Shown here: piece by piece, positions 8,002 through 16,422 of the stretch
Numbering within the stretch: position 1 is the first letter of the stretch
Layout of the letters: each line of letters starts with the position of its first letter
NCBI GenBank assembly: GCA_023954375.1
Contig: JAMLIC010000003.1
Span: 124,001 to 188,000 of the forward strand
From: Planctomycetota bacterium
Lineage (GTDB): Bacteria > Planctomycetota > J058
Length of the DNA: 64,000 nucleotides
Direction of reading: 5' to 3'
Notes under the pieces: model-generated
Told to the model about the DNA's origin: nothing
The model's database searches: none
The model's input: only the letters and a program-made list of their open reading frames with translations
Translations under genes and position numbers: made by a program

Positions 8002-8289
8002 ATGAGCGACGCGAAGAGCATGAACTCGAAGGCGACGATCAAGCCCGAGGCGTTCCAGACGACGGCCGAGGCCGGCAAGAAGGCCTTCATGGCCTACGTC
8101 GAGGCCGGCATGGAGCTCGGCGGCCACATGGACCGCCTGGCCCGCCAGCAGGCCGGCCACCTCGCCCAGGCGACCAAGGAGACGGCCGAGCTGGTCGGCG
8201 CCTCGCTCGAGACGTCGATCAAGGCGCGCGAGGCCGCCCGCGAGGCGACGGTCGAGCTGATCGAGGGCGCGTTCGCGGCCGCCAAGTAG
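8002..8289 (+). CDS. Phasin-like PHA granule protein
   Basis: 95 residues, all helical and alanine-rich, with a long amphipathic stretch (AFQTTAEAGKKAFMAYVEAG, then LARQQAGHLAQATKETAEL). Size, composition and position between a hydrolase and the PHA synthase genes fit phasins, which coat polyhydroxyalkanoate granules. There is no catalytic motif. The ATG at 8002 is preceded by GAGGAAGAC. Assignment rests mainly on context plus helical character. Confidence 0.65.
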   Translation: MSDAKSMNSKATIKPEAFQTTAEAGKKAFMAYVEAGMELGGHMDRLARQQAGHLAQATKETAELVGASLETSIKAREAAREATVELIEGAFAAAK

Positions 8290-8300
8290 ACGACCACCCG

Positions 8301-8328
8301 CCCGCGCGCGCCCGCCGGCGCGCGCGGG
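8301..8328. other. GC hairpin between the phasin-like and PhaE-like genes
   Basis: Inverted repeat CCCGCGCGCG (8301-8310) / CGCGCGCGGG (8319-8328) with an 8-nt loop, no T-tract. It may stabilise the upstream part of the operon mRNA or act as a weak attenuator, allowing more phasin than synthase. Confidence 0.45.
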
Positions 8329-8357
8329 CTCGACCCCCGGCAGGGAGGAGACCCGAC

Positions 8358-8687
8358 GTGATCGAAGGCGCGTGGAAGCAGGCCGCCGAGGCCTGGCAGA
8401 AGGAGTGGGAGCAGCAGGCGGCCCGCTGGTGGGACGCGACGCTGCGCGAGCCGCCGACGCTCGAGGGCATGCGCAAGGCGCTCGAGGGCGTGTGCGCGGC
8501 CAAGGAGCGCTCGGACCAGGCGCTCGAGCAGCTGTGGGCGCTCTACCGCCTGCCCACGGCGACCGACGTCGAGCGGCTGCACGAGCGCCTGGGCGACCTC
8601 GAGGACGGCCTGGCCCGCCTGCAGGCGACGGTCGAGGCGCTGGCCGAGCGGCTGCCGGCGAAGGCGAAGGCGGAGCCGAAGGCGTGA
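8358..8687 (+). CDS. phaE: Short PhaE-like PHA synthase subunit
   Basis: 109 residues from GTG 8358 with GGAGGAG upstream. The N-terminus is rich in Trp/Gln/Glu (WKQAAEAWQKEWEQQAARWW), as at the start of class III PhaE subunits, and the C-terminus has the LPTATDVERLHERLGDLE coiled-coil that PhaE proteins carry. It is far shorter than typical PhaE (~350 residues), so the middle region is missing. Its stop overlaps the GTG of the following phaC by 3 bp, supporting a stoichiometric complex. It could alternatively be called a PhaC-associated phasin. Confidence 0.7.
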   Translation: MIEGAWKQAAEAWQKEWEQQAARWWDATLREPPTLEGMRKALEGVCAAKERSDQALEQLWALYRLPTATDVERLHERLGDLEDGLARLQATVEALAERLPAKAKAEPKA

Positions 8688-9700
8688 AGACCCTCACGCG
8701 GCTGAAGCACGTCGGGCAGGGCTTCGCGCGAGCGGTCGAGCTCGTGGACGGCGCCACGCCGCACACGGTCGCCTGGCGCTCGGGCCCGGTGACCGTGCGG
8801 CGCTACGCGCCGGAGACGAAGGCCACGGACGTCCCGCTCGTCTTCGTCATGCCGTTCATCAACCGCTTCCGCGTCGTCGACCTCGAGCCGGAGACCTCGC
8901 TCGTCGGCCGCCTGGTCGCGCGCGGCCTCGAGGTGTTCGTCGTCGACTGGGGCGCCCCGCGCCGGATCGACGCCGGGATCGACCTCGAGGACCACGTCCT
9001 GCGCTACCTGCCGCGGGCCCTCGCGGCGACCGGCGCGGCGCAGGTCGACCTGCTCGGCCTGTGCCTCGGCGGCACGCTCTCGACGATCTTCGCCGCCACG
9101 CACCCCGAGCGCGTGCGGCGCCTGGCCACGCTCGTCGCGCCCGTGTCGTTCGCCGACATGGACCTGCTCGGCCTGTGGACCGACCCGCGCTGGTTCCCGG
9201 TCGAGCGGCTCACGGCCGCCTTCGGCAACATGCCCGGGCCGCTGGTGAACCAGGGCTTCCTCTGGCAGAAGCCGATGACGCAGCTCACGAAGCTCCAGAA
9301 GGCCTGGCCGCGGTTCGACGACCCGGCCTTCGCCGAGTTCTTCTGCCTGCTCGAGTCCTGGACGAGCGACGGCGTCGACGTCCCGGGCGCCGCCTACCGC
9401 CGCCTGATCAACGACCTCTACCGCGGCGACAAGCTGGCGAAGGGCGAGCTCGTCCTGCGCCGCGGTGACCGCGCGCTGAAGGTCGACCTCCGCGCGATCC
9501 GCTGCCCGGTGTTCGTGGCCTCGGCGACGGACGACCTGATCTGCCCGCCGCCGGCCGCGACGGCGCTCCTCGACCTCGTCTCGACGCCGGCCGCGCAGCG
9601 GACGCACGTGTCGGTGAAGGGCGGGCACATCGCCCCGCTCGTGGGCCCGAAGGCCCGCGCGTCGCTCCAGGACCCGCTGGCCGACTGGCTCCTGGCCTAG
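8684..9700 (+). CDS. phaC: Class III poly(3-hydroxyalkanoate) synthase, PhaC
   Basis: 338 residues from GTG 8684. Polymerises hydroxyacyl-CoA into PHA. The lipase-like box carries the catalytic cysteine: GLCLGG with Cys127. Further conserved parts: VFVVDWGAPRR (84-94), the acid in SATDDLICPP (Asp283/284) and His315 in VKGGHIAPLVG. Length matches class III PhaC (~350), which needs PhaE, encoded by the overlapping upstream gene. Part of the operon 7122 to about 12177, possibly to 13645. Confidence 0.92.
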   Translation: MKTLTRLKHVGQGFARAVELVDGATPHTVAWRSGPVTVRRYAPETKATDVPLVFVMPFINRFRVVDLEPETSLVGRLVARGLEVFVVDWGAPRRIDAGIDLEDHVLRYLPRALAATGAAQVDLLGLCLGGTLSTIFAATHPERVRRLATLVAPVSFADMDLLGLWTDPRWFPVERLTAAFGNMPGPLVNQGFLWQKPMTQLTKLQKAWPRFDDPAFAEFFCLLESWTSDGVDVPGAAYRRLINDLYRGDKLAKGELVLRRGDRALKVDLRAIRCPVFVASATDDLICPPPAATALLDLVSTPAAQRTHVSVKGGHIAPLVGPKARASLQDPLADWLLA

Positions 9701-9710
9701 GACCGGGACG

Positions 9711-10691
9711 ATGATCGACCTCCAGCTGGCCCCCACCCCCTGCGACGAGCTGCTCCGCCGCGGCCCCATGCGCGTCCTGCGCTACCGGGCCTCGACTCCT
9801 CGGCTGCCCGTGCCGGTGGTCCTCGTGCCGTCGATCATCAACCGCTCGTACGTCTTCGACCTGCGCCCCGGGCAGAGCCTCGTAGAGGCGCTCCTGGGCG
9901 CGGGGCTGGACGTGGTGCTGGTCGACTGGGGCGTCCCGGCCCAGGCCGACGCGCGGCTGGGCCTGGGCGACTACGCGCTCGGCCTCCTCGGCCGGGCCCT
10001 CGACGCGGCGCTGGCGGCGCGCGGCGCGACGAGGGCGCACGTGCTCGGCTACTGCCTCGGCGGCACGTTCGCGCTGATCCACGCCGCCCGTCACCCCGGG
10101 CGCGTGGCGAGCGTCGTGGCGCTGACGACGCCGGTCGACCTCGCCGACCCGGGCGCGATGGAGCGCCTGGTCGACCCGCGCCTGGTCGACCTCGACGCCC
10201 TGGCCCGCGCCTACCCAATCGTCCCCGGGCCGGCCCTGTGGGCCGCCTTCCAGGCGCTCGACCCCACGGGCAACGCGCGCAAGGCGCGGCACCTCGCCGA
10301 CGAGCAGGACCCGGAGCGCCGCGCGCGCGTGCTGGCGCAGGAGCGCTGGCTCGCCGACCCGGTGCCCATGACGGCGCGGGCGCTCCAGGAGATCGTCGGC
10401 GGGCTCTACCGCGACAACGCCCTGGCGGCCGGCCGGCTCACGCTCGGCGGCGCGCCGGTCGACCTGAAGGCCGGCGCGGCGCCGGTCCTGAACCTGATCG
10501 CCACCGGCGACACGGTCGTCCCGCCCGCGTCGTCGCGCGCGCTCGCCAACCTCTGGGGCGGGCCGGTCGAGACGGTCGAGGTCAAGGCGGGGCACATCGG
10601 GATCACCGTGGGCTCGCAGGCGCCCCGGTTCATGTGGAAGGCCGCGACGGACTGGCTCCGCGCGCGGCAGGAGGAGGTGGCCCGTGGTTGA
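9711..10691 (+). CDS. Second PhaC-type PHA synthase paralogue
   Basis: 326 residues, ATG 9711, 10 bp after phaC. Same fold and motif order as its neighbour: VVLVDWGVPAQAD, catalytic Cys115 in LGYCLGGTFAL, Asp267 in ATGDTVVPP and His295 in KAGHIGITVG. All three catalytic residues are kept, so it is probably active rather than a relic. It may have a different monomer preference or pair with the same PhaE-like subunit. It overlaps the symporter gene by 8 bp. Confidence 0.85.
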   Translation: MIDLQLAPTPCDELLRRGPMRVLRYRASTPRLPVPVVLVPSIINRSYVFDLRPGQSLVEALLGAGLDVVLVDWGVPAQADARLGLGDYALGLLGRALDAALAARGATRAHVLGYCLGGTFALIHAARHPGRVASVVALTTPVDLADPGAMERLVDPRLVDLDALARAYPIVPGPALWAAFQALDPTGNARKARHLADEQDPERRARVLAQERWLADPVPMTARALQEIVGGLYRDNALAAGRLTLGGAPVDLKAGAAPVLNLIATGDTVVPPASSRALANLWGGPVETVEVKAGHIGITVGSQAPRFMWKAATDWLRARQEEVARG

Positions 10692-12177
10692 GGCGCGCTG
10701 GCTCGCGTGGACCCTGTTCGTCGTCTACCTGGCCGCCACCTACTGGCTCGCCTGGCAGGGCCACAAGCGGACCGACTCGTTCAAGAGCTTCGCCGTGGGC
10801 AACGGCGCCATGGGGCCGGGCCTCGCCGGCGTGACGCTCGGCGCCTGCCTGGCGAGCACGGCGACGTTCGTGATCAACCCGGGCTTCGTCTACGCCTACG
10901 GCCTGCCGGCCCTGCTGGCCCTGACGCTGCCCTTCTTCGCCGGGATCTTCGCCGGCCTGTTCACGCTCGGCCCGGGCTTCCGCCGCCACGGCGGCGGGGT
11001 CGCCACGCTGCCGGTGTGGATCGGCCGGCGCTACGGCAGCGAGGGCCTGCGCGCCTACTTCGCGGCGCTCTCGCTCCTGCACGTCTTCTACATGGTCCTG
11101 ATCGTCGTCGGCGCGGCGTTCGTCCTCGTGGCCACCCTGGGCCTCGAGTACAAGGTCGCCGTCACCGTCGTCGTGGGCGTCGTCTTCTCCTACGTGCTCC
11201 TCGGCGGCACCTACGCCCACGCCTACACGAACACCGCGCAGGGCCTCCTCATGCTCGGCGTGGCCGTGGCGATCTTCGTCCAGGCCGCCCGCGGGATCGG
11301 CGCCCCTGGCGAGGCGCTCGCCGCGCTGTCGGCGCAGGACCCGCACCTCGTGGGCGCCGTCCACCCGGCGAGCCCCTTCTACCGCGACTGGCTGGAGGTG
11401 GCCGTGTGCCCCTTCCTCCTCGGCTTCGCGATCGTCTCGCAGCCGCACCTGCTGGTGAAGTCGCTCTACGTGAAGAGCCACCGCGACGTCCTGCTCATGA
11501 GCGCCACCGGCGGGGTGTGCTTCGTCGTCTTCTCCCTCGTGCTGTTCGCCGGCCTGGCCGCCCGCCTGTCGCTCGGCCCCGGCCTGAACCAGGACGTGGC
11601 CATGACCACCTGGCTGGCCTCGGCCTTCCCCGGCCACCTGGGCGCGTTCATCGGCGTGACGATCCTCGCCGCCGCCATGAGCACGCTCGACGGCCTGCTC
11701 GTGGCCGTGTCGTGCATCGTCGGCGGCGACCTCGTCGCCCACCCGGCCGTCGCCCGGCGCCTCGGCCTCGACACCGAGGAGGCCCGCGAGCGCGCCGCCC
11801 TGCGCGCCGGCCGCTGGACGGTCCTCGTCCTCGGCGGCACGGCCTGGCTGATCTCGCTCAGCCCGCCCAAGCTGGTCGGGATCTTCGGCACGGTCGGCAC
11901 CTACGGCCTCCTGGCCGCCAGCCTGCCGGCGATCGTCTACGGCGTCCTCCGCGCCCGCCCGCCGGCCGCCTGGACCATGGTCGTCGCGTCGATCGTCGCC
12001 CTCGCCGTCCACCTGGGCCTCTACCTGACCGTCACCGAGAACACCGGCCTCACGGCGTCCGTGGCGCTCGTCGCCGCCATGCCCCTGCCCCTCGTCCTCG
12101 ACCTCCTCACGCGCCGCGCGCCGGCCGTCGTCGACGACGCCGCGGCGCCGGCCCAGGCCGAGACGGTCTGCGTCTGA
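10684..12177 (+). CDS. Sodium:solute symporter family transporter
   Basis: 497 residues from GTG 10684, overlapping the second phaC. About 13 hydrophobic helices are visible, with the SSS-type N-terminal segment DSFKSFAVGNGAMGPGLAG and ACLASTATFV, and GVTILAAAMSTLDGLLVAVS in the Na+-binding helix 8 region. Family members import solutes such as acetate, pantothenate, proline or sugars with Na+. Placement between PHA synthase and acyl-CoA ligase genes suggests uptake of a short organic acid that is activated to CoA and polymerised, but this is inference. Confidence 0.85.
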   Translation: MVEARWLAWTLFVVYLAATYWLAWQGHKRTDSFKSFAVGNGAMGPGLAGVTLGACLASTATFVINPGFVYAYGLPALLALTLPFFAGIFAGLFTLGPGFRRHGGGVATLPVWIGRRYGSEGLRAYFAALSLLHVFYMVLIVVGAAFVLVATLGLEYKVAVTVVVGVVFSYVLLGGTYAHAYTNTAQGLLMLGVAVAIFVQAARGIGAPGEALAALSAQDPHLVGAVHPASPFYRDWLEVAVCPFLLGFAIVSQPHLLVKSLYVKSHRDVLLMSATGGVCFVVFSLVLFAGLAARLSLGPGLNQDVAMTTWLASAFPGHLGAFIGVTILAAAMSTLDGLLVAVSCIVGGDLVAHPAVARRLGLDTEEARERAALRAGRWTVLVLGGTAWLISLSPPKLVGIFGTVGTYGLLAASLPAIVYGVLRARPPAAWTMVVASIVALAVHLGLYLTVTENTGLTASVALVAAMPLPLVLDLLTRRAPAVVDDAAAPAQAETVCV

Positions 12178-12202
12178 GCCCCAACGAACGGAGCACGCAC
12201 CC

Positions 12203-13645
12203 ATGAGCACCGTCACCTCGATCGGCCTGTGGCTGGAGAAGTGGGACCGCTTCGGCCCCGAGCGCGTGGCCCTCGTCTCCCCGGCGCCCTCCGGCTTCGT
12301 CCGGTGGACCTACCGCGACCTGTTCCGCCGCGCGCAGCGCCGCGCCGCCTGGCTGCGCGACGTCCACGGCGTGCGCCCGGGCGACCGCGTCGCCTGGCGC
12401 GAGGGGAACCGCCCCGAGTTCTTCGAGACGCTCTTCGCCTGCGCGCGGCTGGGCGCGATCCTCGTGCCGATCAACTGGCGCCTGGCGCAGCCTGAGATCG
12501 ACTGGATCGTCGGCCACTGCGCGCCGCGCGTGGTCCTCGAGGCCGCCAACCTCGCGCCGCTCGACGACTGGTCGGACCCGGCCGTCCCCTGCGCCGAGGC
12601 GACGGCCGACACGCCGCTCATGATCCTCTACACCTCGGGGACGACCGGCCGGCCCAAGGGCGCGGTGCTCACGCACGGCTCGATCACCTGGAACAGCGTC
12701 AACACGCAGCTCGCCTGCGACCTGCGCGCCGACGACTCGACGGTGACCTTCACGCCGCTGTTCCACACCGGCGCCGTCAACGTCCTCTCCCTGCCGCTCC
12801 TGCACCGCGGCGGCAAGGTGGTCCTCCTGCCGCGCTTCGACGGCCCGGAGATCCTGCGGGCGATCGAGCGCGAGCGGGTCACGATCCTCTTCGGCGTGCC
12901 GACGACCTTCGAGATGCTCCGCGACGACCCGGGCTTCGCCCGCGCCGACCTCGCGAGCGTGCGCTTCGCCCTCTGCGGCGGGGCGCCCACGCCGGTCGGG
13001 CTGATCCACCAGTGGGCCGCCCGCGGCGTCGTCTTCCGCCAGGGCTTCGGCCTCACCGAGGTCGGCCCGAACTGCTTCTCGCTCCCGCCCGAGGACGCCG
13101 TGCGCAAGGCCGGCACGGTCGGCTTCCCCGTGATGCACTGCGAGGCGCGCGTCGTCGACGCCGCCGGCCGCGACGTGCCCCCGGGGCAGACGGGCGAGCT
13201 CTGGCTGCGTGGCCCGCACGTGTGCGCCGGCTACTGGAACGACCCGACCGCCACGGCGGCCGCGCTGCACGAGGGCGGCTGGTGGGCCACGGGCGACCTG
13301 TTCCAGGTCGACCCCGACGGCTACTTCAAGGTCGTCGGGCGCAAGAAGGAGATGTTCATCTCGGGCGGCGAGAACGTCTACCCGGCCGAGGTCGAGGCGG
13401 CGATCCTGCAGTTCCCGGGCGTCCGGGAGTGCGCCGTCGTCGGGGTGGCCGATCCGCGCTGGGGCGAGGTCGGCCGCGCCTACGTCGCGCCGGCCGACGT
13501 CGCGCCCGAGGCGCTCCTCGACTTCCTCCGCCAGCGGATCGGCCGCTACAAGGTGCCCAAGGCGGTCGTCACGCTCGACGCCCTGCCGCGCAACGCCCTC
13601 GGCAAGGTGCTCAAGCACCAGCTCGCGGAGCTGGTCTCGGTGTAG
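12203..13645 (+). CDS. Acyl-CoA synthetase (AMP-forming)
   Basis: 480 residues, ATG 12203. ANL-superfamily motifs in order: P-loop ILYTSGTTGRPKGAVLTH (141-158), A5 region QGFGLTEVGPN, A7/A8 region WWATGDLFQVDPDGYFKVVG followed by RKKEMFISGGENVYPAEVE, and the C-terminal catalytic lysine in NALGKVLKHQ. It activates a carboxylic acid to acyl-CoA via acyl-AMP. It follows the symporter by 25 bp and closes the PHA operon, which suits supply of CoA esters for the PHA synthases. The exact acid is unknown. Confidence 0.88.
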   Translation: MSTVTSIGLWLEKWDRFGPERVALVSPAPSGFVRWTYRDLFRRAQRRAAWLRDVHGVRPGDRVAWREGNRPEFFETLFACARLGAILVPINWRLAQPEIDWIVGHCAPRVVLEAANLAPLDDWSDPAVPCAEATADTPLMILYTSGTTGRPKGAVLTHGSITWNSVNTQLACDLRADDSTVTFTPLFHTGAVNVLSLPLLHRGGKVVLLPRFDGPEILRAIERERVTILFGVPTTFEMLRDDPGFARADLASVRFALCGGAPTPVGLIHQWAARGVVFRQGFGLTEVGPNCFSLPPEDAVRKAGTVGFPVMHCEARVVDAAGRDVPPGQTGELWLRGPHVCAGYWNDPTATAAALHEGGWWATGDLFQVDPDGYFKVVGRKKEMFISGGENVYPAEVEAAILQFPGVRECAVVGVADPRWGEVGRAYVAPADVAPEALLDFLRQRIGRYKVPKAVVTLDALPRNALGKVLKHQLAELVSV

Positions 13646-13662
13646 CCGCCGGCCGACGCCGC

Positions 13663-13668
13663 TATCCT
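13663..13668 (+). promoter_or_regulatory. -10-like hexamer, leaderless start of the gene at 13675
   Basis: TATCCT ends 6 nt before the GTG at 13675 and no Shine-Dalgarno is present, so transcription would start at or next to the start codon. Confidence 0.4.
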
Positions 13669-13674
13669 CCCCGG

Positions 13675-14214
13675 GTGGCCACCCCCTCGTCCTGCCGGTT
13701 CTGCGCCGAGCCGCTGCCCCCGGACGCGGCGACCCGCTGCCCCCACTGCGGCGAGGCGCTCCGGCCCGAGGCCCGCCTCCGCTGGGAGCCGGACCGGGTC
13801 GTCGTCGAGGCGCCGGGCGACCTGCCCACGGGCGTGTGCTTCGGGTGCGCCGCCGCGCCCCCTTCGGGCTCGCGGCGCCTGTTCGGCCCGCGGGGCGTCC
13901 CCGTCGATCGGGTCGACGTCCCGGGCTGCGCCGCGTGCCACACCCGGGCGCGGCTCTTCCCCCTCGCGGTCATGGGGGCCCTCGGGACGATCGGGCTCTC
14001 GCTCCCCATGTTCACGCTGCTCGTCGAGCTCCGGGCGCCGGTCGCGGCGTTCGTGGTGCCGATCGGCCTCTTCGCCGCCGCGGGAGGCCTCGCCGCGGCC
14101 GCGCTCCGCCTCGCCGCCACGCGCGTGAGCGTCCGCTGGAGCGTGCACGAAGCCACCCTCCTCCTCCCCGACGCTCCGGCCGTCCGCCGCGCGGTCGAGC
14201 GGGCCAAGGGTTAG
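13675..14214 (+). CDS. Zinc-ribbon membrane protein of unknown function
   Basis: 179 residues from GTG 13675. The N-terminus has two CxxC pairs (CRFC at 7-10, CPHC about 16 residues later) forming a zinc ribbon, then another possible Cys set (GVCFGCAAAP, GCAACHTRA). Two adjacent membrane helices follow (LAVMGALGTIGLSLPMFTLL; AAFVVPIGLFAAAGGLAAAA) and a short C-terminal tail. No enzyme motif seen. The start lacks an RBS and follows a -10-like TATCCT. Confidence 0.65.
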   Translation: MATPSSCRFCAEPLPPDAATRCPHCGEALRPEARLRWEPDRVVVEAPGDLPTGVCFGCAAAPPSGSRRLFGPRGVPVDRVDVPGCAACHTRARLFPLAVMGALGTIGLSLPMFTLLVELRAPVAAFVVPIGLFAAAGGLAAAALRLAATRVSVRWSVHEATLLLPDAPAVRRAVERAKG

Positions 14215-14340
14215 GGCCGCGAGTACCCGATCCGCCGCCCGTCGGCCGGTAGAGGGGTGGCGACGCCTTCGCGCCGCCACCCCGCGAGCCACGCGCGACC
14301 GCGCGAGCGCCCGATCTCGAGGACGCGCCAGGAGGACGCC

Positions 14341-15105
14341 ATGTACGCCGTGATCTCCGACGTCCACTCGAACCTCGAGGCGCTCACGGCCGTCCTCGCC
14401 GACCTCGACGCGCTCGGCGTCCGCGACGTGCGCTGCCTGGGCGACGTGGTCGGCTACGGCCCGAGCCCGCTCGAGTGCGTGGACCTCGTGATGCGCCGCG
14501 CGCAGGTGGTCGTCCGCGGCAACCACGACGAGGCGCTCGTGCACGGCGCCTACGGCTTCCACCTGCGCGCCAGGGACGCCCTCGACTGGACGCGCGACCA
14601 GCTCCGGCCCGGGTTCCTCTCGGGCGTCGAGGTGCGCCGCCGCTGGGACTGGCTGACGACCTTGCCGCTGCGGCACGAGGACGGGCCCGACGTGTTCGTC
14701 CACGGCTCCCCGCGCGACCCGACGCAGGAGTACCTCATGGCGGCCGAGGCGGCCTACGGGCCGAGCGAGAAGTTCGAGGAGGTGTTCGCCGCCTTCGACC
14801 GGCTCCTGTTCGTCGGCCACACGCACCACCCGGGCGTGATCACGAGCGACTACGACGGCCGCACGCCGGCGCAGCTCGGCGGCGCCCTGCGCATCTCCGA
14901 CCTCGGCGGCCGCAAGGCGATCGTCAACGTCGGCTCGGTCGGCCAGCCCCGCGACGGCGACCCGCGCGCCTGCTACGTCCTCGTCGACGGCGACGTGGTC
15001 ACGTGGCGCCGCGTCGCTTACGCCGCCGACCGGACCTTCGCACGCGTGCGCGCGACGCCGCGCCTCCACCCGAGCCTCGGCGAGCGGCTGCTCGTCGGCA
15101 CCTGA
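14341..15105 (+). CDS. Metallophosphoesterase (calcineurin-like, YfcE/diadenosine type)
   Basis: 254 residues, ATG 14341 with AGGAGG ahead. The metal ligands of the family are all visible: DVHSN (Asp/His), GDVVGYGPSP (GD), GNHDEALVHGAYG (GNHD), FVHGSPRD, and FVGHTHHPG (GHxH). This is the short single-domain phosphodiesterase/phosphatase group acting on small nucleotides or phosphoesters in the cytoplasm. No operon partner is evident; 126 bp separate it from the previous gene. Confidence 0.88.
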   Translation: MYAVISDVHSNLEALTAVLADLDALGVRDVRCLGDVVGYGPSPLECVDLVMRRAQVVVRGNHDEALVHGAYGFHLRARDALDWTRDQLRPGFLSGVEVRRRWDWLTTLPLRHEDGPDVFVHGSPRDPTQEYLMAAEAAYGPSEKFEEVFAAFDRLLFVGHTHHPGVITSDYDGRTPAQLGGALRISDLGGRKAIVNVGSVGQPRDGDPRACYVLVDGDVVTWRRVAYAADRTFARVRATPRLHPSLGERLLVGT

Positions 15106-15148
15106 CCCGCGCTGGCGGCGCGCCTCCGGGTCGGTCAAGATCGCCGCG

Positions 15149-15961
15149 ATGACCCAGGGGGAAGCGGGCTGGCGGCCGCGGCTCTACCGCATTATCTTCG
15201 AGGCCGACACGCCGCCCGGCAAGGCGTTCGACGTCGGGCTGATCGCGCTGATCCTCCTCAGCGTCGTCGCCGTGCTCCTCGACAGCGTCGAGGCGATCCG
15301 CCTGGCCCACGGCGGGGTGCTGCGCGCGGCCGAGTGGGCGTTCACGGTCGTGTTCACGGTCGAGTACGTCCTGCGCCTCCTCTGCGCCCCGCGCCCCTGG
15401 CGCTACGCGACCAGCTTCTTCGGCGTGGTCGACCTCGCCGCGCTCCTGCCGACCTACCTGAGCCTGTTCGTGCCCGGCGGGCAGGCGCTCCTCTCCGTGC
15501 GACTCCTGCGCATCCTGCGCGTGTTCCGCGTGCTCAAGCTCGCCCAGCACGTGCAGGAGGCGCGGCTGATCGCCCGCGCGCTGGCCCGCGCGCGGCACAA
15601 GATCACCGTGTTCCTCACCGCCGTGCTCACGCTCGTCGTGATCATCGGCGCGCTCATGTACCTCGTCGAGGGCCCCGAGAACGGCTTCACGAGCATCCCC
15701 CTGAGCATGTACTGGGCGATCGTGACCGTCTGCACGGTCGGCTACGGCGACATCGCGCCGCACACCGACTTCGGCCGGTTCATCGCCTCGGTCGCCATGA
15801 TCGTGGGCTACGGGATCATCGCCGTGCCGACGGGGATCGTGACCGTCGAGCTGGGGCGCGCCGCGCGCGAGAGCGCGTCGACGCGCACCTGCGCCGAGTG
15901 CCTCCGCGAGGGGCACGACGAGGACGCGGTCCACTGCAAGTACTGCGGGGGGAAGCTGTGA
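15149..15961 (+). CDS. Voltage-gated-like potassium channel with C-terminal zinc ribbon
   Basis: 270 residues. Six membrane helices with an S4-like arginine series (RLLRILRVFRVLKLA) and a pore loop with the K+ selectivity filter TVGYGD, followed by the inner helix. After the pore the protein ends in a small zinc ribbon: CAEC, then CKYC 14 residues later. The sensor and filter identify a Kv/KvLm-type K+ channel in the inner membrane. A C-terminal zinc ribbon is unusual and may serve as a redox or metal-sensing cytoplasmic domain. Start ATG 15149 follows a CAAGAT hexamer by 7 nt and lacks a clear RBS. Confidence 0.88.
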   Translation: MTQGEAGWRPRLYRIIFEADTPPGKAFDVGLIALILLSVVAVLLDSVEAIRLAHGGVLRAAEWAFTVVFTVEYVLRLLCAPRPWRYATSFFGVVDLAALLPTYLSLFVPGGQALLSVRLLRILRVFRVLKLAQHVQEARLIARALARARHKITVFLTAVLTLVVIIGALMYLVEGPENGFTSIPLSMYWAIVTVCTVGYGDIAPHTDFGRFIASVAMIVGYGIIAVPTGIVTVELGRAARESASTRTCAECLREGHDEDAVHCKYCGGKL

Positions 15962-16013
15962 GCTTGCGCTCGTGGGCGCCGCGGGCTACACCCGCTCCCA
16001 CGAGGAGGACCGG

Positions 16014-16412
16014 ATGAGCGCGGCGCTGACCCGACGGTGGTTCCAGGAGGTGTGGAACGAGCGGCGCGAGGCGACGATCGACGCGCTGTTCGCGGCCGAC
16101 GGGGTGGGCTACGGGCTCCCCGGCCAGCCGCGGGGGCCGGAGGGCTTCCGCGTCTTCTGGCGGGACTTCCTGCGCCTCTTCCCGGACCTGCAGCTCGAGG
16201 TCCACGACGCCGTCGAGTCGCCGCCCGACGCCGAGGGCACGGTGACGGTCGCCTCGCGGTTCACGGCCCGAGGCACCCACGCCCCGACCGGCCGGGCGGC
16301 CAGCTTCCCCGCCATGTGCTTCGCGCGCTGGCGCGAGGGGAAGATCACGGAGGCCTGGAACGTGGTCGACTTCTTCGGGCTGCAGGAGCAGCTCGGCGCA
16401 CCGCCCTTCTGA
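16014..16412 (+). CDS. SnoaL-like / ester cyclase family protein
   Basis: 132 residues from ATG 16014 (RBS GAGGAGG at about 16001). NTF2-like fold pattern: RRWFQEVWNERREATIDALF, then EGFRVFWRDFLRLFPDLQLE and the GKITEAWNVVDFFGLQEQLG ending typical of SnoaL-like ester cyclases. These proteins include polyketide cyclases and many of unknown activity. No polyketide genes are nearby. It is followed after 10 bp by the Nudix gene. Confidence 0.75.
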   Translation: MSAALTRRWFQEVWNERREATIDALFAADGVGYGLPGQPRGPEGFRVFWRDFLRLFPDLQLEVHDAVESPPDAEGTVTVASRFTARGTHAPTGRAASFPAMCFARWREGKITEAWNVVDFFGLQEQLGAPPF

Positions 16413-16422
16413 GCCCCGGGTC

